Assembly (NCBI GenBank): GCA_012845835.1
Contig: JABAKD010000026.1
Location: 8,192,058-8,256,057 of the forward strand
Length of the DNA: 64,000 nt
Direction of reading: 5' to 3'
DNA from: Undaria pinnatifida
Lineage: Eukaryota; Sar; Phaeophyceae; Laminariales; Alariaceae
Both the position numbers and the translations under genes were made by a program. The notes beneath the pieces are model-generated. The model was not told the DNA's origin. It did no database searches and saw only the letters and a program-made list of their open reading frames with translations. Of this stretch, positions 45,640-57,524 are shown one piece after another. How positions within the stretch are numbered: the stretch's first letter is position 1; each line of letters starts with the position of its first letter.

Positions 45640-48165
45640 GTTTCCTTGCTGCTCGCGAGTCCCCCCCCAGCTTCTGCGCCCACATCCCACATCCTTTCAT
45701 TCGTCTCGATGTCCCTTCTTTTTTGCCTTTTTTTGGAGTCGATGCCAACCCGACACCCGTCCAAGGGTTTGTACTATCGCAATATGTGGGTACAGTACAC
45801 CAGGTACAGGTGCAATTTCTCCGCCGGACCCCGACTCCCCCGCCAAAGCTTTTTGCTTGCCATCATCATCCATATGGCATCGCCGGTGAGCTTTAGTTCC
45901 TTCGTATACACTTCATTCCTATTATTGCCTGCTCCCTGCCCGTCTGCCCTGCTCCCCCTCCCGCCGCTGTAGCGCAAAAAAAAATCGTTGCCGCCCACAT
46001 CATCCCATTATTAGACTGGTACGTTCACCGAATTCTACTGTCACCTCTCCCTCCGCCTGCCTATCATTGATATCCCCTAGCTTCCAGCAGGTACCGTCGT
46101 CTTCCCCCACTGACCCCCAATGGTTCAACTTCGTGTCTAAACCCCCGTCTCCTCCCTTGGGGTGTGCTAGCCTGACGAGCCGAGTTCCCTTTACCGTCTC
46201 CTCTTCATGCCCACCGTATCTCCTCCACCACCACACAGCCCGGCACAACATATATATGCTTGGATCTCTCCAGTACACCCCCCTCCCCGAATCCGCCGTG
46301 ACAAACAGTTTAGTATTGAGCTGCAGAGGTCTTCGCACGAAATAGCTCCAGGAATAACGAACCGCACAACTTTTGGACAAATGCTCCAGCTCCCTGTCGA
46401 TACCGAGCCCCACCTGCTCCGTGCTGCGCTTGCCTCCCCCGCACGCTTAATTACTACTCCTTCTCTCTCGCATATAATCCTCCCAACCTCTCCCGTAATG
46501 GCGCTTTTCTCGCTGGAACCATAATAATATCCGTCGCCCCTGTGTTTTGCACGCTCCCTCCGTCGAGCACCTCTCGAGCACACACTCCTCTCGGCTGGAG
46601 GTGACCACGCACCAGAAAAAACAAATAATATTATTCGAAGCTGTCACTCATAATATGCAAGAAAGTGCGCACAAGGTGCGGAGGTCGGTCTCACATGTGG
46701 TTCTTGGTAGGATGCAGCTAGCCCTTCGTGCGACTCGCTGAACACCTCACGGCGCTCCGCGATTTCTGCCTGGTAGGTGAAAACCCGAGGTGCTCCGTCC
46801 CGGCATTGTTGAGAGATGCGAGGATCTACGGCTATGCATGAAATGAGTACCCCCTTTCCCCTGCGTTGCTCGTCATACACGCCCACTCTGAGTCGTTGCC
46901 TCCGCCTTTCACTTGACTGAACAATATGTAACAAGTTGCACCTACGCACCACGCGCGCACTGGGTGTTATAACAAAATATTGGGGGAATACTATACCAGA
47001 GTACAATAATACTGTAGACGTCGAGGGGTGGAAATAAAACAGCTAATTCGAAGAACATATGCAGACCCGCGCACATCATTCCGTCGGCAAGCCTGTTGTC
47101 TATACACCCCACACTCCATCACCACCCTTCTTTATCCCCGTCCTTTTACCTTTTGTTGTGTCATGTCCTCCGTTGTTGTGTCACGTCCTCCAATATTTAT
47201 TTTATATCGTTTCTCCTCCTTCCATCTTGCTGACCCTAAAACTTGCACCTGCGGTGAGATGTGTGTGTCACTCCCTAGCCCTCAGCTTCACGACCATAGT
47301 ACAAGAGAAACCTAATAAGAGACATATATATAAGGAATGCAGGCTGATGTGTATGCAAACGTAAGAAACTCGGGAGCCGTTAATTTGAAGTTAATGTAGA
47401 ACGCACCCTCTCCCAAATACATGAATAAGAAGCCCAGAGGGTTGATATTTATGTTTATTATTACCATTATCATTACCATTATTATTACCATTATTATTAT
47501 TAGTTTTGCCCTCCGAGAATATAGCGTAGATGCCGTTCCGATGTAAATCGAAAATCCTTCCATGAAGCAGTATAATATTTACGAAAAAAAAGTCGAATAA
47601 TCCCTCCATAAAGCAGTGGTGTATTCTGCCAACCATTTCCCCATTTCCGTTCCCCACATCTTCTCATTTTATCTACTACTGCTTCCTTCCCTTACATACT
47701 TCGAAGTATGTCTTAGTTATTAGTCTACCTTAATCCTCATCAACATTCATCAACATTGCCTCCTCCCGCATCTTTTCCTCCCGTCGATCGCGGCCTGGCG
47801 GTCCCTCAGAGCTAGTCTCTACCGATGAACTCTGCGCGAAACCGCGACCTGAGTGTTTCTCATTCGATGCCCCTGTACTATGCAATAAAATCCGATCGGT
47901 CGCACAAGCTTCCTGCTATGTTAACAATACGTGTACGTATATTAAGATTAGGGGGCTGTTTACGACACAGGCCACCCTTTGCAGGTCTCTCTACTAGGCA
48001 AGTTCCACGTTGGTCACTCACTTGTACTAGATAATAAGCTCTTGTATTAGTTCCACACACGCCACGGACGAACTGAAAGCGTTCCTAATCCGCAAAGCAA
48101 AGACATCATCCTACTTTCTCTATACGCACATACATGCCTTCAAAGGCATGTGAAAACTCTTTTAT
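45640..48165. other. C-rich block and gene-poor spacer
   Basis: 45640-46600 is pyrimidine-rich on the plus strand with no conserved frame. 46800-46870 has a family H piece (GGATCTACGGCTATGCATGA, AATGAGTACCCCCTTTCCCC). 47450-47510 is an ATTACCATTATT microsatellite. Otherwise nothing recognised. Confidence 0.5.
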
Positions 48166-48168
48166 ATT

Positions 48169-48474
48169 ATGTCATCATCTAGAAATTACGCCATATTTGG
48201 CTTCCAGGGCAATACCATAACATTAGCCCGCCCTGATGAGCCGTATATGCAGAAATACGGAAGATTCGGGGAAGCACCGGCTCCACGGTCTAGAGCATGG
48301 CTCGAAGATGCGGTTCTTCAAAACCTACTTCCACACCTCTACCCTGAGAGGCTACGAAGCCCCAGGAAAAATGATGAAGCCGAAAATTACAAACTAAGAA
48401 CCGAAAACGAGAAAAGGGGCACAGAACACTCCAGAAAATGGCGGAATCGACAGGAGCGCAGGGCAATACCATAA
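48169..48474 (+). CDS. Uncharacterised 101-codon frame between 18-bp direct repeats
   Basis: MSSSRNYAIFGFQGNTITLA to a Lys/Arg/Glu-rich C terminus; AWLEDAVLQNLLPHLYPERL is the most protein-like part. No family recognised. The 18-bp sequence CAGGGCAATACCATAACA occurs at 48205-48222 and again at 48459-48476, the second copy supplying the TAA stop. Could be chance, or a small mobile or captured segment. Confidence 0.2.
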   Translation: MSSSRNYAIFGFQGNTITLARPDEPYMQKYGRFGEAPAPRSRAWLEDAVLQNLLPHLYPERLRSPRKNDEAENYKLRTENEKRGTEHSRKWRNRQERRAIP

Positions 48475-48539
48475 CAAAACGCCTGTCTGAAACCCTTCCG
48501 GCAGCGATCAGGGCTATGATCCAGTGCATGGTCTGAAGC

Positions 48540-49020
48540 TCCCGCCATCGCCTCTTCTTATGATCCCCACTATCGTCATCATCCGCCCCCCCCCCCCCCC
48601 CCGCTTCCCCGGTGAAAGACAACACGTAATGAGCGCCCAAATGTTGGGGGTGTCTCTCTTATTAAGATTGGGAACGGTACTTCGTCTCGAAAGAGGTGTG
48701 ATCAATGGTCAAATTACTTTCAGTTATAGGTATGCCACGAATAATGAGTGCGATCCCCACCCCGCTTGCAGCGAACAATTCATTGCACCGTCATTGATTT
48801 CCCCCTCCCTTGACGCTTCGTCTCCTTTTTGCCCTGTCCCTGTCCGGCCTGTTCCCCGTGTACCCTCCCTATTCTCACAATCCGTCACCCCAACCAGGAC
48901 CAGCTTCGTTGCATCAGCTGCTGGTCCCCCCCCCTACTCCCCCCGCCCCCTCGCCACCCCCACCATCTCCCTTTCCCTCTCCGTTCCTCCCTCCCCAGTA
49001 GTGGGGGGTAAAGCAAACTA
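48540..49020. repeat. C-rich low-complexity block
   Basis: C-run at 48585-48602 and pyrimidine-rich sequence to 49000. 48685-48760 matches family H (CGTCTCGAAAG, GATCAATGGTCAAAT). The 273-codon frame that crosses it ends inside a family E repeat. Confidence 0.6.
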
Positions 49021-49169
49021 TTGTGGGGGGGAAATGCTGGAGGTACTACGAATGCTGGCGGCCTGTCAGGGCTCCATATATACCATAAAATGCCGCAAGT
49101 TGTCGCAGGATACTCCCGAGTACCTGTTAACGAAGGGGCGGTATACAGGGGAGCATATTATCGGCTGCA

Positions 49170-49620
49170 TATTGTCTGTTGTTGTTGTTCTCACATTAAC
49201 TGGCATGATCAAGTCCGTGGTCACAGGACAGGCTCCAGTCGCTCTGGAGCTGAGGAATACCCCAGGGAAAAACACAAACAAAGCAAAGGTGGTACACGCA
49301 TATATCACAGCTGACGCAATTCATGCCTCCGCCAGAAACATATAAAAGTGGAATCGGGAGTCAGCCTACGCTATGCCAGGTCCATACTGGTGCACACGTC
49401 TCACTACTCGCGCGTGAAAAAACCGACTATACCGCTTGCCACCAAGGATATATTACAACGTATATATTACACGTACATGCTTGTTCCAAATGGTTGTCTT
49501 GTATTCATGGTGTTGTTCTCACACTAACTCGCATAATCAAGGCCGTGGTGACAGGACAGGCTCCAGTCACTCTGGGGTTGAGAAATATCCCAGAAAAAAC
49601 ACATACAAACCAAAGGTCAT
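49170..49620 (+). repeat. Family E copies 2 and 3
   Basis: 49178-49480 and 49509-49615 both contain TTCTCACA-TTAACT-type starts, CCGTGGT(C/G)ACAGGACAGG and CTCCAGTC, as at 7708. The third copy is truncated. Confidence 0.65.
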
Positions 49621-49679
49621 TCACATAAATAGCCAGGCCTGGTTGTTGGAATAAACGAGAGATTATTAAAAGGCCGCTG

Positions 49680-50775
49680 TTTCCTCCCCCCCCCCTCCCC
49701 CTGACACACACGCAAAAAACACCCCCCCTCCCCCGCCGCCCCACCTGAAATCGAATCTGCTAGAATAATAAACACTACCAGGCAGGTGATATCACTTCAC
49801 CACCTATCCAACCAGCCATGCGGTAGCTCCAATTCATTTATTTGCACCCCCCCCCCGCCCCCTTCTTCCCCACTACACGCACCATCGCCTAGACCTAGCA
49901 CGTATAGAAAAGTTCATCCCAGCAGGTATACATTCATGCGACCTAAAGGGGTCTGATTCCCCCTTCGCCCCCTCCCATCGACTCCTCGTTTTGTTCTCTC
50001 CCGCCCCCCCACCTGAAACCAAAATCTGCCAGAGTAATAATCATTACCTGGCAGTTGATATCACCTCATTAGACTACCTTCCTAGCCATCCATGCCGTAG
50101 CTCCAATTCATATCCCCCCACCCCCACCCCCAACGCCCCCTCCTTCTCCACCACCCGCACCATCACCTAGACCTAGCACCACGCGTATAGCAAACACCTA
50201 ACATATACGACACATGTATCCGACCTAAAGAATCTGTTAGAAATCCCCCCCCCCCCCCCTTCGAACACTTCGCTCTCTCCTCACCGGTTGTACGACTTAC
50301 AGGATATACATGATAAACTGATGCATTCCTTCCACAACCGTTAGATTTGTCCCCTTAAGGGATTTACAGTTTCCGCGCAGAGATTGAGTTGCCCGCGACC
50401 CCCCCCCCCCCCCCCGCTCCCTCTTGTTCAAACCCCGCCCCCCTTGCCCTTAAAATCTTCGCCCTCCCCTCACCGGTTATACGACTTACAGGATACACTT
50501 GATAAACTGATGCATTTCCTTCCACAGCTGTCAGATTTGGTGCCCCTCAAAAACGGGTTTTATAGTTTCCGCGCGCAGACTGACTAACATCACCCTGTTG
50601 ATCTTGGTGCAAGCTACACTGTAGTTCCAAGGGGAGCCGCCGACCTCTATAATATCCTTAATGAGGACACACAACCCGTAATACGCGCGATCGGAGTATC
50701 GCACACAGCTTGCAAAGATGAGCTTCGACGAAATCTTCGATCCCACAGCTGGAGTGTATTTTTATTTTTTACACC
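49680..50775 (-). repeat. Long family A copy with about 260-bp tandem duplication
   Basis: The family A end (TACACTCCAGCTGTGGGATC on minus) is at about 50757. 49745-49990 and 50008-50260 are two tandem units sharing ACCTGAAA, AATCTGC, GTAGCTCCAATTCAT and CACCTAGACCTAGCA-like words with C-runs between. Noncoding. Confidence 0.7.
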
Positions 50776-50789
50776 CGATTTTGTCAATT

Positions 50790-51120
50790 TCCCTTTTATT
50801 TTTATAATATATCACACGTACTACTGCTGTAGTACGTATTACTACGCATACGCCCATCAGACTCAAGTCGATTGGAAAAAAAGAAACAAAGAAAAGAAGA
50901 GGAAATAATACTAGAAAGGGAAGGAAAGGAAAGAAAGAAAGGAAAGCGAAAAAGCAGAGGAAAGGAAAGGAAAGACAAGACAAGACAAGACAAGAAGAGG
51001 AAAGGAAAAGAGAAAGAAAATGTTATACTAGCAGACCCTATTAATAGGAACTAACTAAAGACTAAAGACGGCATTGGGCTCATATCATAGAGGGTATCAA
51101 GCGCATCAATGTCACTGAGG
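50790..51120 (+). repeat. Family E, polypurine part
   Basis: Matches 7990-8280: GACTCAAGTCGATTGGAAAA, AAAG/AAGG tract 50868-51020, then GACGGCATTGGGCTCATATC and AGAGGGTATCAAG. Confidence 0.65.
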
Positions 51121-52055
51121 AGAGAGTATTACACTCTGTGCTCCGACGCGATGGCTGCATCCGGTACGACTCTGTCGTACGAGTCACAATTCTCAGAAAT
51201 CACGGGGGCAACGAACTGGATGGAGGTACTGAGAATAGAGTGTTTCGGCTGCTCGTGCTCTCAAACTGCGATCACTCGCAGTACGAAACACTCAGTACGT
51301 TTGGCCTATACACCTAGCATACTCGCAAGTATGAAGCAGATAGTACGAATGATACTCGGATAATCTGTGACGCTCTTGTAAGGTCTACATACACCAAAAA
51401 AAGCTGAAATGGTAATTCTGGCGAGTCCCAACGCCCAACGGCTAGAAAATAAATAGTTTGATTACTCAGGACTCACTCGTGTTCCCGAGTACCAGTACCA
51501 AAATGAGCAAGACGGTACTGGCGCTCGGACGATCTTTGAAGTCTTTTAGAAAGATATTCGGGGCGCTCTCGCCCCTGGACTGACAGCCGTCAATAAATTC
51601 TAAAGACTAAAACAATTTATAGCAAGTCTAAGGCGTTGACGGCCTAAAGTAGACCATCTTGTTTCTATAATTGGTACGATACGCTTTGAGTGCTAAGATG
51701 TGGTGAAATTACCGGCGAACGACAAAATAGAGGACCATACGGCATGTGCATGTAGAAAACTACTTGGACTCGTCCCAGGCGGCTGGTGTTACACTTTTAT
51801 TTACAAACATAACAGCAAAAACTGCCCAGCAAAGCATTGTGGGTTTCCGCAAGAGATGAAAAGCGCGCGCCAGGTCAAGCGAGAATAGCTCCGGAGAATA
51901 TTATGCGACTCGTACGCACAGGTGATTCGCGAGGACAGATGTTGGGAAGTGAGGTTGCGGCGCATAAAACAGTTTCGAAACTAGCTCATCACACTCAATC
52001 CAGCTACGAGTACAGCAGTAGGTACGTACTGCTCAGTACGTTTTCTTTGTTTGTT
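51121..52055. other. Spacer downstream of H1
   Basis: No gene recognised. A G/C-rich hairpin GGGGCGCTCTCGCCCC is present near 51560. An 84-codon plus-strand frame at 51109-51363 has no recognisable features. Confidence 0.4.
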
Positions 52056-52059
52056 GGGT

Positions 52060-52075
52060 GGTGTTTAAAAACACC
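52060..52075 (-). terminator. H1 mRNA 3' stem-loop
   Basis: Minus strand GGTGTTTTTAAACACC: same 6-bp stem but a 4-nt loop, 16 nt in all as in animals. ACCC and AACAAACAAAGAAAACG (purine-rich) follow. It lies 75 bp beyond the stop. Confidence 0.8.
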
Positions 52076-52150
52076 AGATTGGTCGGTGGAAGGCGGAGCC
52101 TTGGCCTTCGGTAAGAAACAAGGCGCAGACGCAGAGTGAAGTTGAAACAT

Positions 52151-53779
52151 TTATGCCTTCTTGGGGGTGGCCGCCTTCTTAGCAGCAGGCTTTTTCTTGG
52201 GAGCAGCCTTCTTCTTGGGGGTGGTGGCCTTCTTAGCGGCGGGCTTCTTGGTCACGGTCTTCTTCTTCGCCGCCTTCTTGGGGGTAGCGGACTTCTTAGC
52301 AGCAGGCTTTTTGGGGGTGGAGGCTTTCTTGGCGGCGGGCTTCTTCTTGACAACCTTGGCTACCTTCTTCACCACTTTTTTAGCGGGCTTCTTTTTCTTT
52401 ACGACCTTTTTCACGACCTTCTTCACCACCTTCTTTTTCGGGGGGGGCTTCTTCGCCTCGGCGCTGAGCTTGTACGAGCTCTTCACCTGAGGTATTACAG
52501 CAAAAACGCGAAAATAGGAAGAATAAAGTGTAAGCAATCAAGACACGCTTTTGGGGCAGTCAAGGCGAACACATAACTACGTAGACAGATGCTTGGTTGT
52601 AATGAACCTGATCGGTTCATTAAATGGGGGAACATCAGCTCAAGGTGAAACATCACGCACACACATAACGTCAGCTGTGAGTTTGATAAATTTAGGGTCG
52701 AGACTACGAGGTACATCATGTAGTTGTACAGAAGCCTACCCTGGTACGTATAGTATAAGCGTATCGGTAAAACGCAAAAATGCAGAAAGACAGCGCGCTA
52801 CCGCCGTCGCAGTGCTCTGTAACTTGAAGATGGCAACATGGGCTATTAAAGGGTTGTGGTCTTTACTTCTCCCTCGAAAGCAAACTGCGACAGGAGAGAG
52901 ACATAGGAAGTGCCGGGTAATGCTGCCAGCTGTGATTATCCTCTTATTTTGTTTGACTTACTACTGTCGTGTACCGTGCTATGAACGGGCATGTGATATA
53001 CCAGGAAGCCTACCACGCGCTCGTACCACGTACCAGGTCACCTCGTATGGTACCTAGGCAGGCCGCTGAACACGGGCAAGCTAACGCGGAAAAAATGAAT
53101 CAGCAAGAAAACAAAAAAACGAGGAGATATATAAAAAGCACCACAAGCCACGTAAATACTCGAGTATTTTGCGCCCCTCGTCGCGGGGACTCAATAATTG
53201 ATATCTACTACTCGCAGCAAGCACCAGGAAAGTTCGGTTTACCGTGAACCGTTGTCATCCATCCTTCAACGTACGAGGTAAGTCTCCACCAGGTATGCCC
53301 TACTACTCCACACCAGTACTCACTCAAACCAGACTCAACAAACTGACAGCGACGCACCTTGATGAATTTCCCGGACTCAGTTCCCTTCTTGAGGGCGCTG
53401 CGCATCTGGTGCGGGGTGAAGTTGAGGGTGGGGTGGCTGCAAGTGATGTGCTTCTTGATCGCCTGGATGCTGGAGCCGTTGCGCTCCTTGAGAGCCTTGA
53501 TGGCCTCGAACACCATCTGTCATGGTGAGGAGCAAGGCAAGTTCGCGACGAGAGATCAGGTGTCTGCGTCTTTGGTGGCATGGTCTCCGATGTTTGACAC
53601 TGACACTGATCTATTTGCAAATGCGACCCGAGCTAAAACTCGAGAAGGGAGAAACGAAACAGTTACCTTGTACGAGTACTTTGCATTGCGACAAAAGTCG
53701 AAACACAGCAACTTCACAGAGATCGTTTAAAGAAACGAACACCACGTACATCGTTGTAGGTCGGCATCTTGGTCGGCAT
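52151..53779 (-). CDS. H1: Linker histone H1 (three exons)
   Basis: Binds linker DNA and compacts chromatin. Exons on the minus strand: 53779-53750 (10 codons), 53516-53358 (53 codons), 52486-52151 (111 codons plus stop); 174 residues. Both introns are phase 0 and GT-AG (GTACGT...GACAG, 233 bp; GTGCGT...CTCAG, 871 bp). The globular winged-helix domain is PTYNDMVFEAIKALKERNGS, IQAIKKHI, LNFTPHQMRSALKKGTESGK, FIKVKSSYKLS, split by both introns. The C-terminal tail is Lys/Ala/Pro-rich with four (S/T)PKK motifs, likely CDK sites. There is almost no N-terminal tail, only MPTKM before the globular domain (or a start at Met5). It is the only histone here with introns. Divergent from H3. Confidence 0.93.
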
Positions 53780-54471
<692 letters not shown>

Positions 54472-54552
54472 GCGTCGCTTCTCTGTCTCGAACTTTTTGG
54501 GCTCGATGATCTGGAGGTCACTCTACCTTGAGACCTCCCTGAACAACAACCT

Positions 54553-54569
54553 GGTGTTTACTCAACACC
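54553..54569 (+). terminator. H3 mRNA 3' stem-loop
   Basis: GGTGTTTACTCAACACC, identical to those of H2A and H2B, 81 bp after the stop, followed by ACCC and CTGAAGAGCAG. Confidence 0.88.
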
Positions 54570-54764
54570 ACCCACTTTTCTGAAGAGCAGTGTACCAACA
54601 ACCCCGGCTTCGCAGACGTTACGAGTATTTTTAAATTCTCTCTTTTGTAACTTGCTGTAATAAACTGCTGCTGTGCATTACAGAATGAGGTTTTCGTCCG
54701 TTGTGAGAAACCAAGGTTTGTTGCTACGTATGCGATTGGCACCTCTGGTATCGTACCAGGCACC

Positions 54765-54855
54765 TCTAACCCCTTTACAACTGGAAACCCGTTTTGGGAG
54801 ACAAAAATACTCGGATTTAGTATAGGTAGGGGTTCGGGGGCTCTAAAGGGTCAAT
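54765..54855 (+). mobile_element. Family C MITE copy
   Basis: ACCCCTTTACAACTGGAAAC, CCCGTTTTGGGAGACAAA, then GGGGGCTCTAAAGGGT; inverted ACCCCTTTA/TAAAGGG ends. It separates the H3 hairpin from the U1 gene region. Confidence 0.65.
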
Positions 54856-55186
54856 CACAGCAGCGGTTCAACTCATACCTTTAGCATTATGCGTGTCGTT
54901 TGTGTCCCAAACCGCGTTCCGGCATCTGCGCGCCCAGTTTCCGTGTGCCCGTGATGCTTCATCCAAGTGTCCAGATTCCTATTATAAGAAGCGAGGACTC
55001 CCGTCTACGTACAGCAAACTAGTCTGCTGCTGTTTAGCAGCAACTATTATACTTTGCACGTTTATGCCAGGCGAATTAAATTTGTACCAGAAAGTGTATA
55101 CCTGGTATTTTATATTGAAACAAGTTTTTTTTCGCATTTATACCGTTTTTGTGCAAACTAAAACAGCAACTTTTACCTTTCTGGAG

Positions 55187-55193
55187 TATATAA
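55187..55193 (+). promoter_or_regulatory. TATA box of the U1 snRNA gene
   Basis: TATATAA at 34 to 28 bases before the predicted +1, a standard spacing. In plants snRNA genes carry a TATA box with an upstream element; the upstream element here could not be identified. Confidence 0.65.
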
Positions 55194-55220
55194 AGAAGTG
55201 GACGGGCGTGCATGCGGGGC

Positions 55221-55392
55221 ATACTTACCTGGCGGGGGCTTGCCAGTGGTCAACAGGACTGGTGACCCCAGGGGGAGCAGGCTCTTGCACTGGGCTAGAC
55301 CCTGGAGTGCTGTAATCCCTGGAGAATATTCCTCCGGGGGTATCTCTACCGCATAATTTTTTTCCGGGGAGGTTGCCGCTTGCGGCCCTCCC
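55221..55392 (+). ncRNA. U1: U1 spliceosomal snRNA
   Basis: RNA of the U1 snRNP, which recognises 5' splice sites. The 5' end ATACTTACCTGG is the exact complement of the consensus donor. Stem-loop I has a 10-nt loop GGTCAACAGG closed by CCAGT/ACTGG, comparable to the U1-70K loop. Stem-loop II, CCAGGG...CCCTGG, presents TTGCAC, the U1A-type loop core. Stem-loop III is CCCTGGAG/CTCCGGGG. The Sm site ATAATTTTTTT is at 55353-55363. Terminal stem-loop IV is GGGAGG-TT-GCCG-CTTG-CGGC-CCTCCC, ending at 55392. The length of 172 nt is close to the human 164. It has its own TATA box. Located 650 bp downstream of the H3 hairpin. Confidence 0.92.
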
Positions 55393-55559
55393 AACAACGC
55401 AACCGAACACTGAAAAACGAACAGCTTGATCCAATTCGATGCTAGTCGGCGAGTGAAGAAAGGGCTAAGGGAGTCTTGTATCGATTAAATCAAGGAACGT
55501 GCCGTAGTTGTTCTCACACTATTATATAGTGGGGATGGGGGGAAGAAGAGCCTGCTTGT

Positions 55560-55935
55560 GATCCTGGATCTGAGTTACATCACACCGGTTATTCGACTTA
55601 CAAGATTCACTTGGATCTGAGTTACATCACACCGGTTATTCGACTTACAAGATTCACTTGATAAAAGGATACATTCCCCTCCACAGCTGTCAGATTTTGT
55701 CCCCCTAAGAAACGGGTTTCATAGTTTCCGCGCACAGACTGACTAAAATCACCCTGTTGACCCTGATAGCTACACTGCTGTAGTTGTAAGGGGAGTCGCC
55801 GACCTATATCCTTAATGAGGACACACAACTCGTAATGCGCGCGATCGGAGTATCACACACAGCTTGCAAAGATGAGTTTCGACGAAATCTTCGATCTCAC
55901 AGCTGGAGGAGTGTATTTTCATTTTTTATAATACA
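55560..55935 (-). repeat. Family A copy with a 52-bp direct duplication
   Basis: Minus-strand copy ending TACACTCCTCCAGCTGTGAG at about 55912. The inner end (GAGTTACATCACACCGGTTA, TTCGACTTACAAGATTCACT) is tandemly duplicated at 55568-55618 and 55620-55670. Confidence 0.75.
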
Positions 55936-56209
55936 TCTAAATATGACAGGGGCGGAAATAATAGCACATTTTGTAGGGCTGGGCCCAGGGGTAGCTCTAG
56001 CCAGTGCCGTATGTATGTACTGGTTGCACCCATTTTACAAAACTTGGGTGTTGAAGATTGTCACTTAGGCACTGGACAACGTCTTGTCGCACTTGCATGT
56101 ATGTGTAAGTTTGGGTTACCTTTAATTCGGCGTGCGATTGCACTGTCCGGCCGAAGAAGCCGTCGTCTATTTCTGGGCGTTATTTCCAAATCAGAGACGG
56201 TGCCGTTGG

Positions 56210-56310
56210 AAGTTACTAGTAGCGGTGGGGGTGGTAGTAGTAGTGGTGGAGGCGGTAGCAAGGGGGGTGGCAGAAGTGGTGGAAGCCGCGGAGGCGGAAG
56301 TTTAATTGGT
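56210..56310 (+). repeat. GGTGGT/GGCGGT-rich low-complexity stretch
   Basis: Imperfect GGY-rich triplet repeats encoding Gly/Ser in one frame; no wider protein context. A GGTGCGGTGCGGTGCG pattern follows at 56385-56480. Confidence 0.6.
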
Positions 56311-56959
56311 GAAAGGACGCCTATTGCAGCTTCGATAAACAAGAGCGATGCGGTGCGCATGTTGGCATTTGGGAATTGCGCTGTGCGGTGCGGTGCGGTT
56401 TTTGTTGTTTCATTTTCATACGGTGAGGTGCACGGTTTAAAATCGAGTACGGTGCGGTGCGATGCGATGCGGTTCGGTAATAGCCGTCAAAAACTGCATC
56501 GGGCCGTACGTAGACGTTAATAAAGTACCTGGTTTTGAAGACCCTTGTATGACCTTTTCACAACAGTTATTTGTTGGGAGACTCGAATGATGCGGCGAGG
56601 TTCCGACCACCGAATCGCGCACCGCAAGAAATAAACGCACCGTGAAAATGAAAAGCCTCGAAAAAAATTAGGGAGTCCCTAAATACATACCCAAATACAG
56701 CACGAGCGCTGTGGATTGGCTGACTATACCACGTCGCCAACCAGCTTGTAATTGTGTGTGCGGTAGTTTGCGGAGTTCCTCGTCTTAGCACCAGGCTGGC
56801 GCACTTTGTTGCTAGGCGTCTGGTGTTAACAAAGACTACTGCTGTGAGTCAGTTTTGGCTTTGACTCTGCCACCCATCCAATAACCATCACCAGAAATAA
56901 TCGTCAACTACAAAACCTGCATTCGTGCAGCGCAAGCTGAGCGATTTCAATCTTGCCCG

Positions 56960-57175
56960 CCGCCCCTGGCCCAAGCCGACCCAACCTTAAACCCTAACCC
57001 AAGCCTTAACCTTTATGATGACCTTATCACCCTCACGCCAACCCTTGGGGGGGGGTCGAGATCGGCAGGGGTGGTCGCGGGCTCCGCCGCGCGTTTCGGT
57101 GGCGTGAAAAAGGGAAATCTAGCTAGCCGAAAGGCCGGCTTCCTATCAAGCCATTTCGCTGTACGAATGCCGGTA
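56960..57175 (-). repeat. Family K copy, inverted, with telomere-like AAACCCTAACCC
   Basis: Minus strand: CACGCCACCGAAACGCGCGG then GGAGCCCGCGACCACCC and CTGCCGATCTCGA, then GGGTTAGGGTTTAAGG. Matches 26520-26650 in its CG-rich core. Confidence 0.6.
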
Positions 57176-57351
57176 CAGCGGGTTCCAACAGTTTTGCTTT
57201 TTCCCATCAAATACTAAAGAATGGGGATCAGCTGCCTCTACCTCCGAGGCGCGCGAGCATCAACACTGCGCTCATCCGAGACGTGAGCCCTTCGACAAGT
57301 GGAGCCACAACCTTACCACTTTCGCGATGGAAATGTTCACTACTTGCTATT

Positions 57352-57524
57352 ATAATGCTAACGCTAATGCTAATGCTAATGCTAATGCTAATGCTAATGC
57401 TAATGCTAATGCTAATGCCGTAATGCTAGTGCTAATGCTAATGCCGTAATGCTAATGCTCTAATGCTAATGCCGTAATGCTAATGCCGTAATGCTAATGC
57501 TAATGCTAATGCTAGTGCTAATGC
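57352..57524. repeat. Hexanucleotide minisatellite (GCTAAT)n
   Basis: About 170 bp of GCTAAT with GCCGTAAT and GCTAGT variants. Confidence 0.9.

Noticed and set aside
48524-49345. 273-codon plus-strand ORF
   Set aside because: It crosses a C-rich low-complexity block and ends in a dispersed repeat; Pro/Ser-rich composition follows base skew and no domain is visible.
52487-52537. Upstream Met (MLTLYSSYF...) as the start of an H1 tail protein
   Set aside because: These residues are intron sequence; the exon begins at 52486 after CTCAG and joins in phase to the globular-domain exon.
53208-53357. Continuation of the H1 globular ORF past FIK
   Set aside because: A GTGCGT donor at 53357 and loss of similarity show it is intron read-through.
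57352-57524. CRISPR-like array
   Set aside because: A simple hexanucleotide minisatellite without unique spacers; the genome is eukaryotic.
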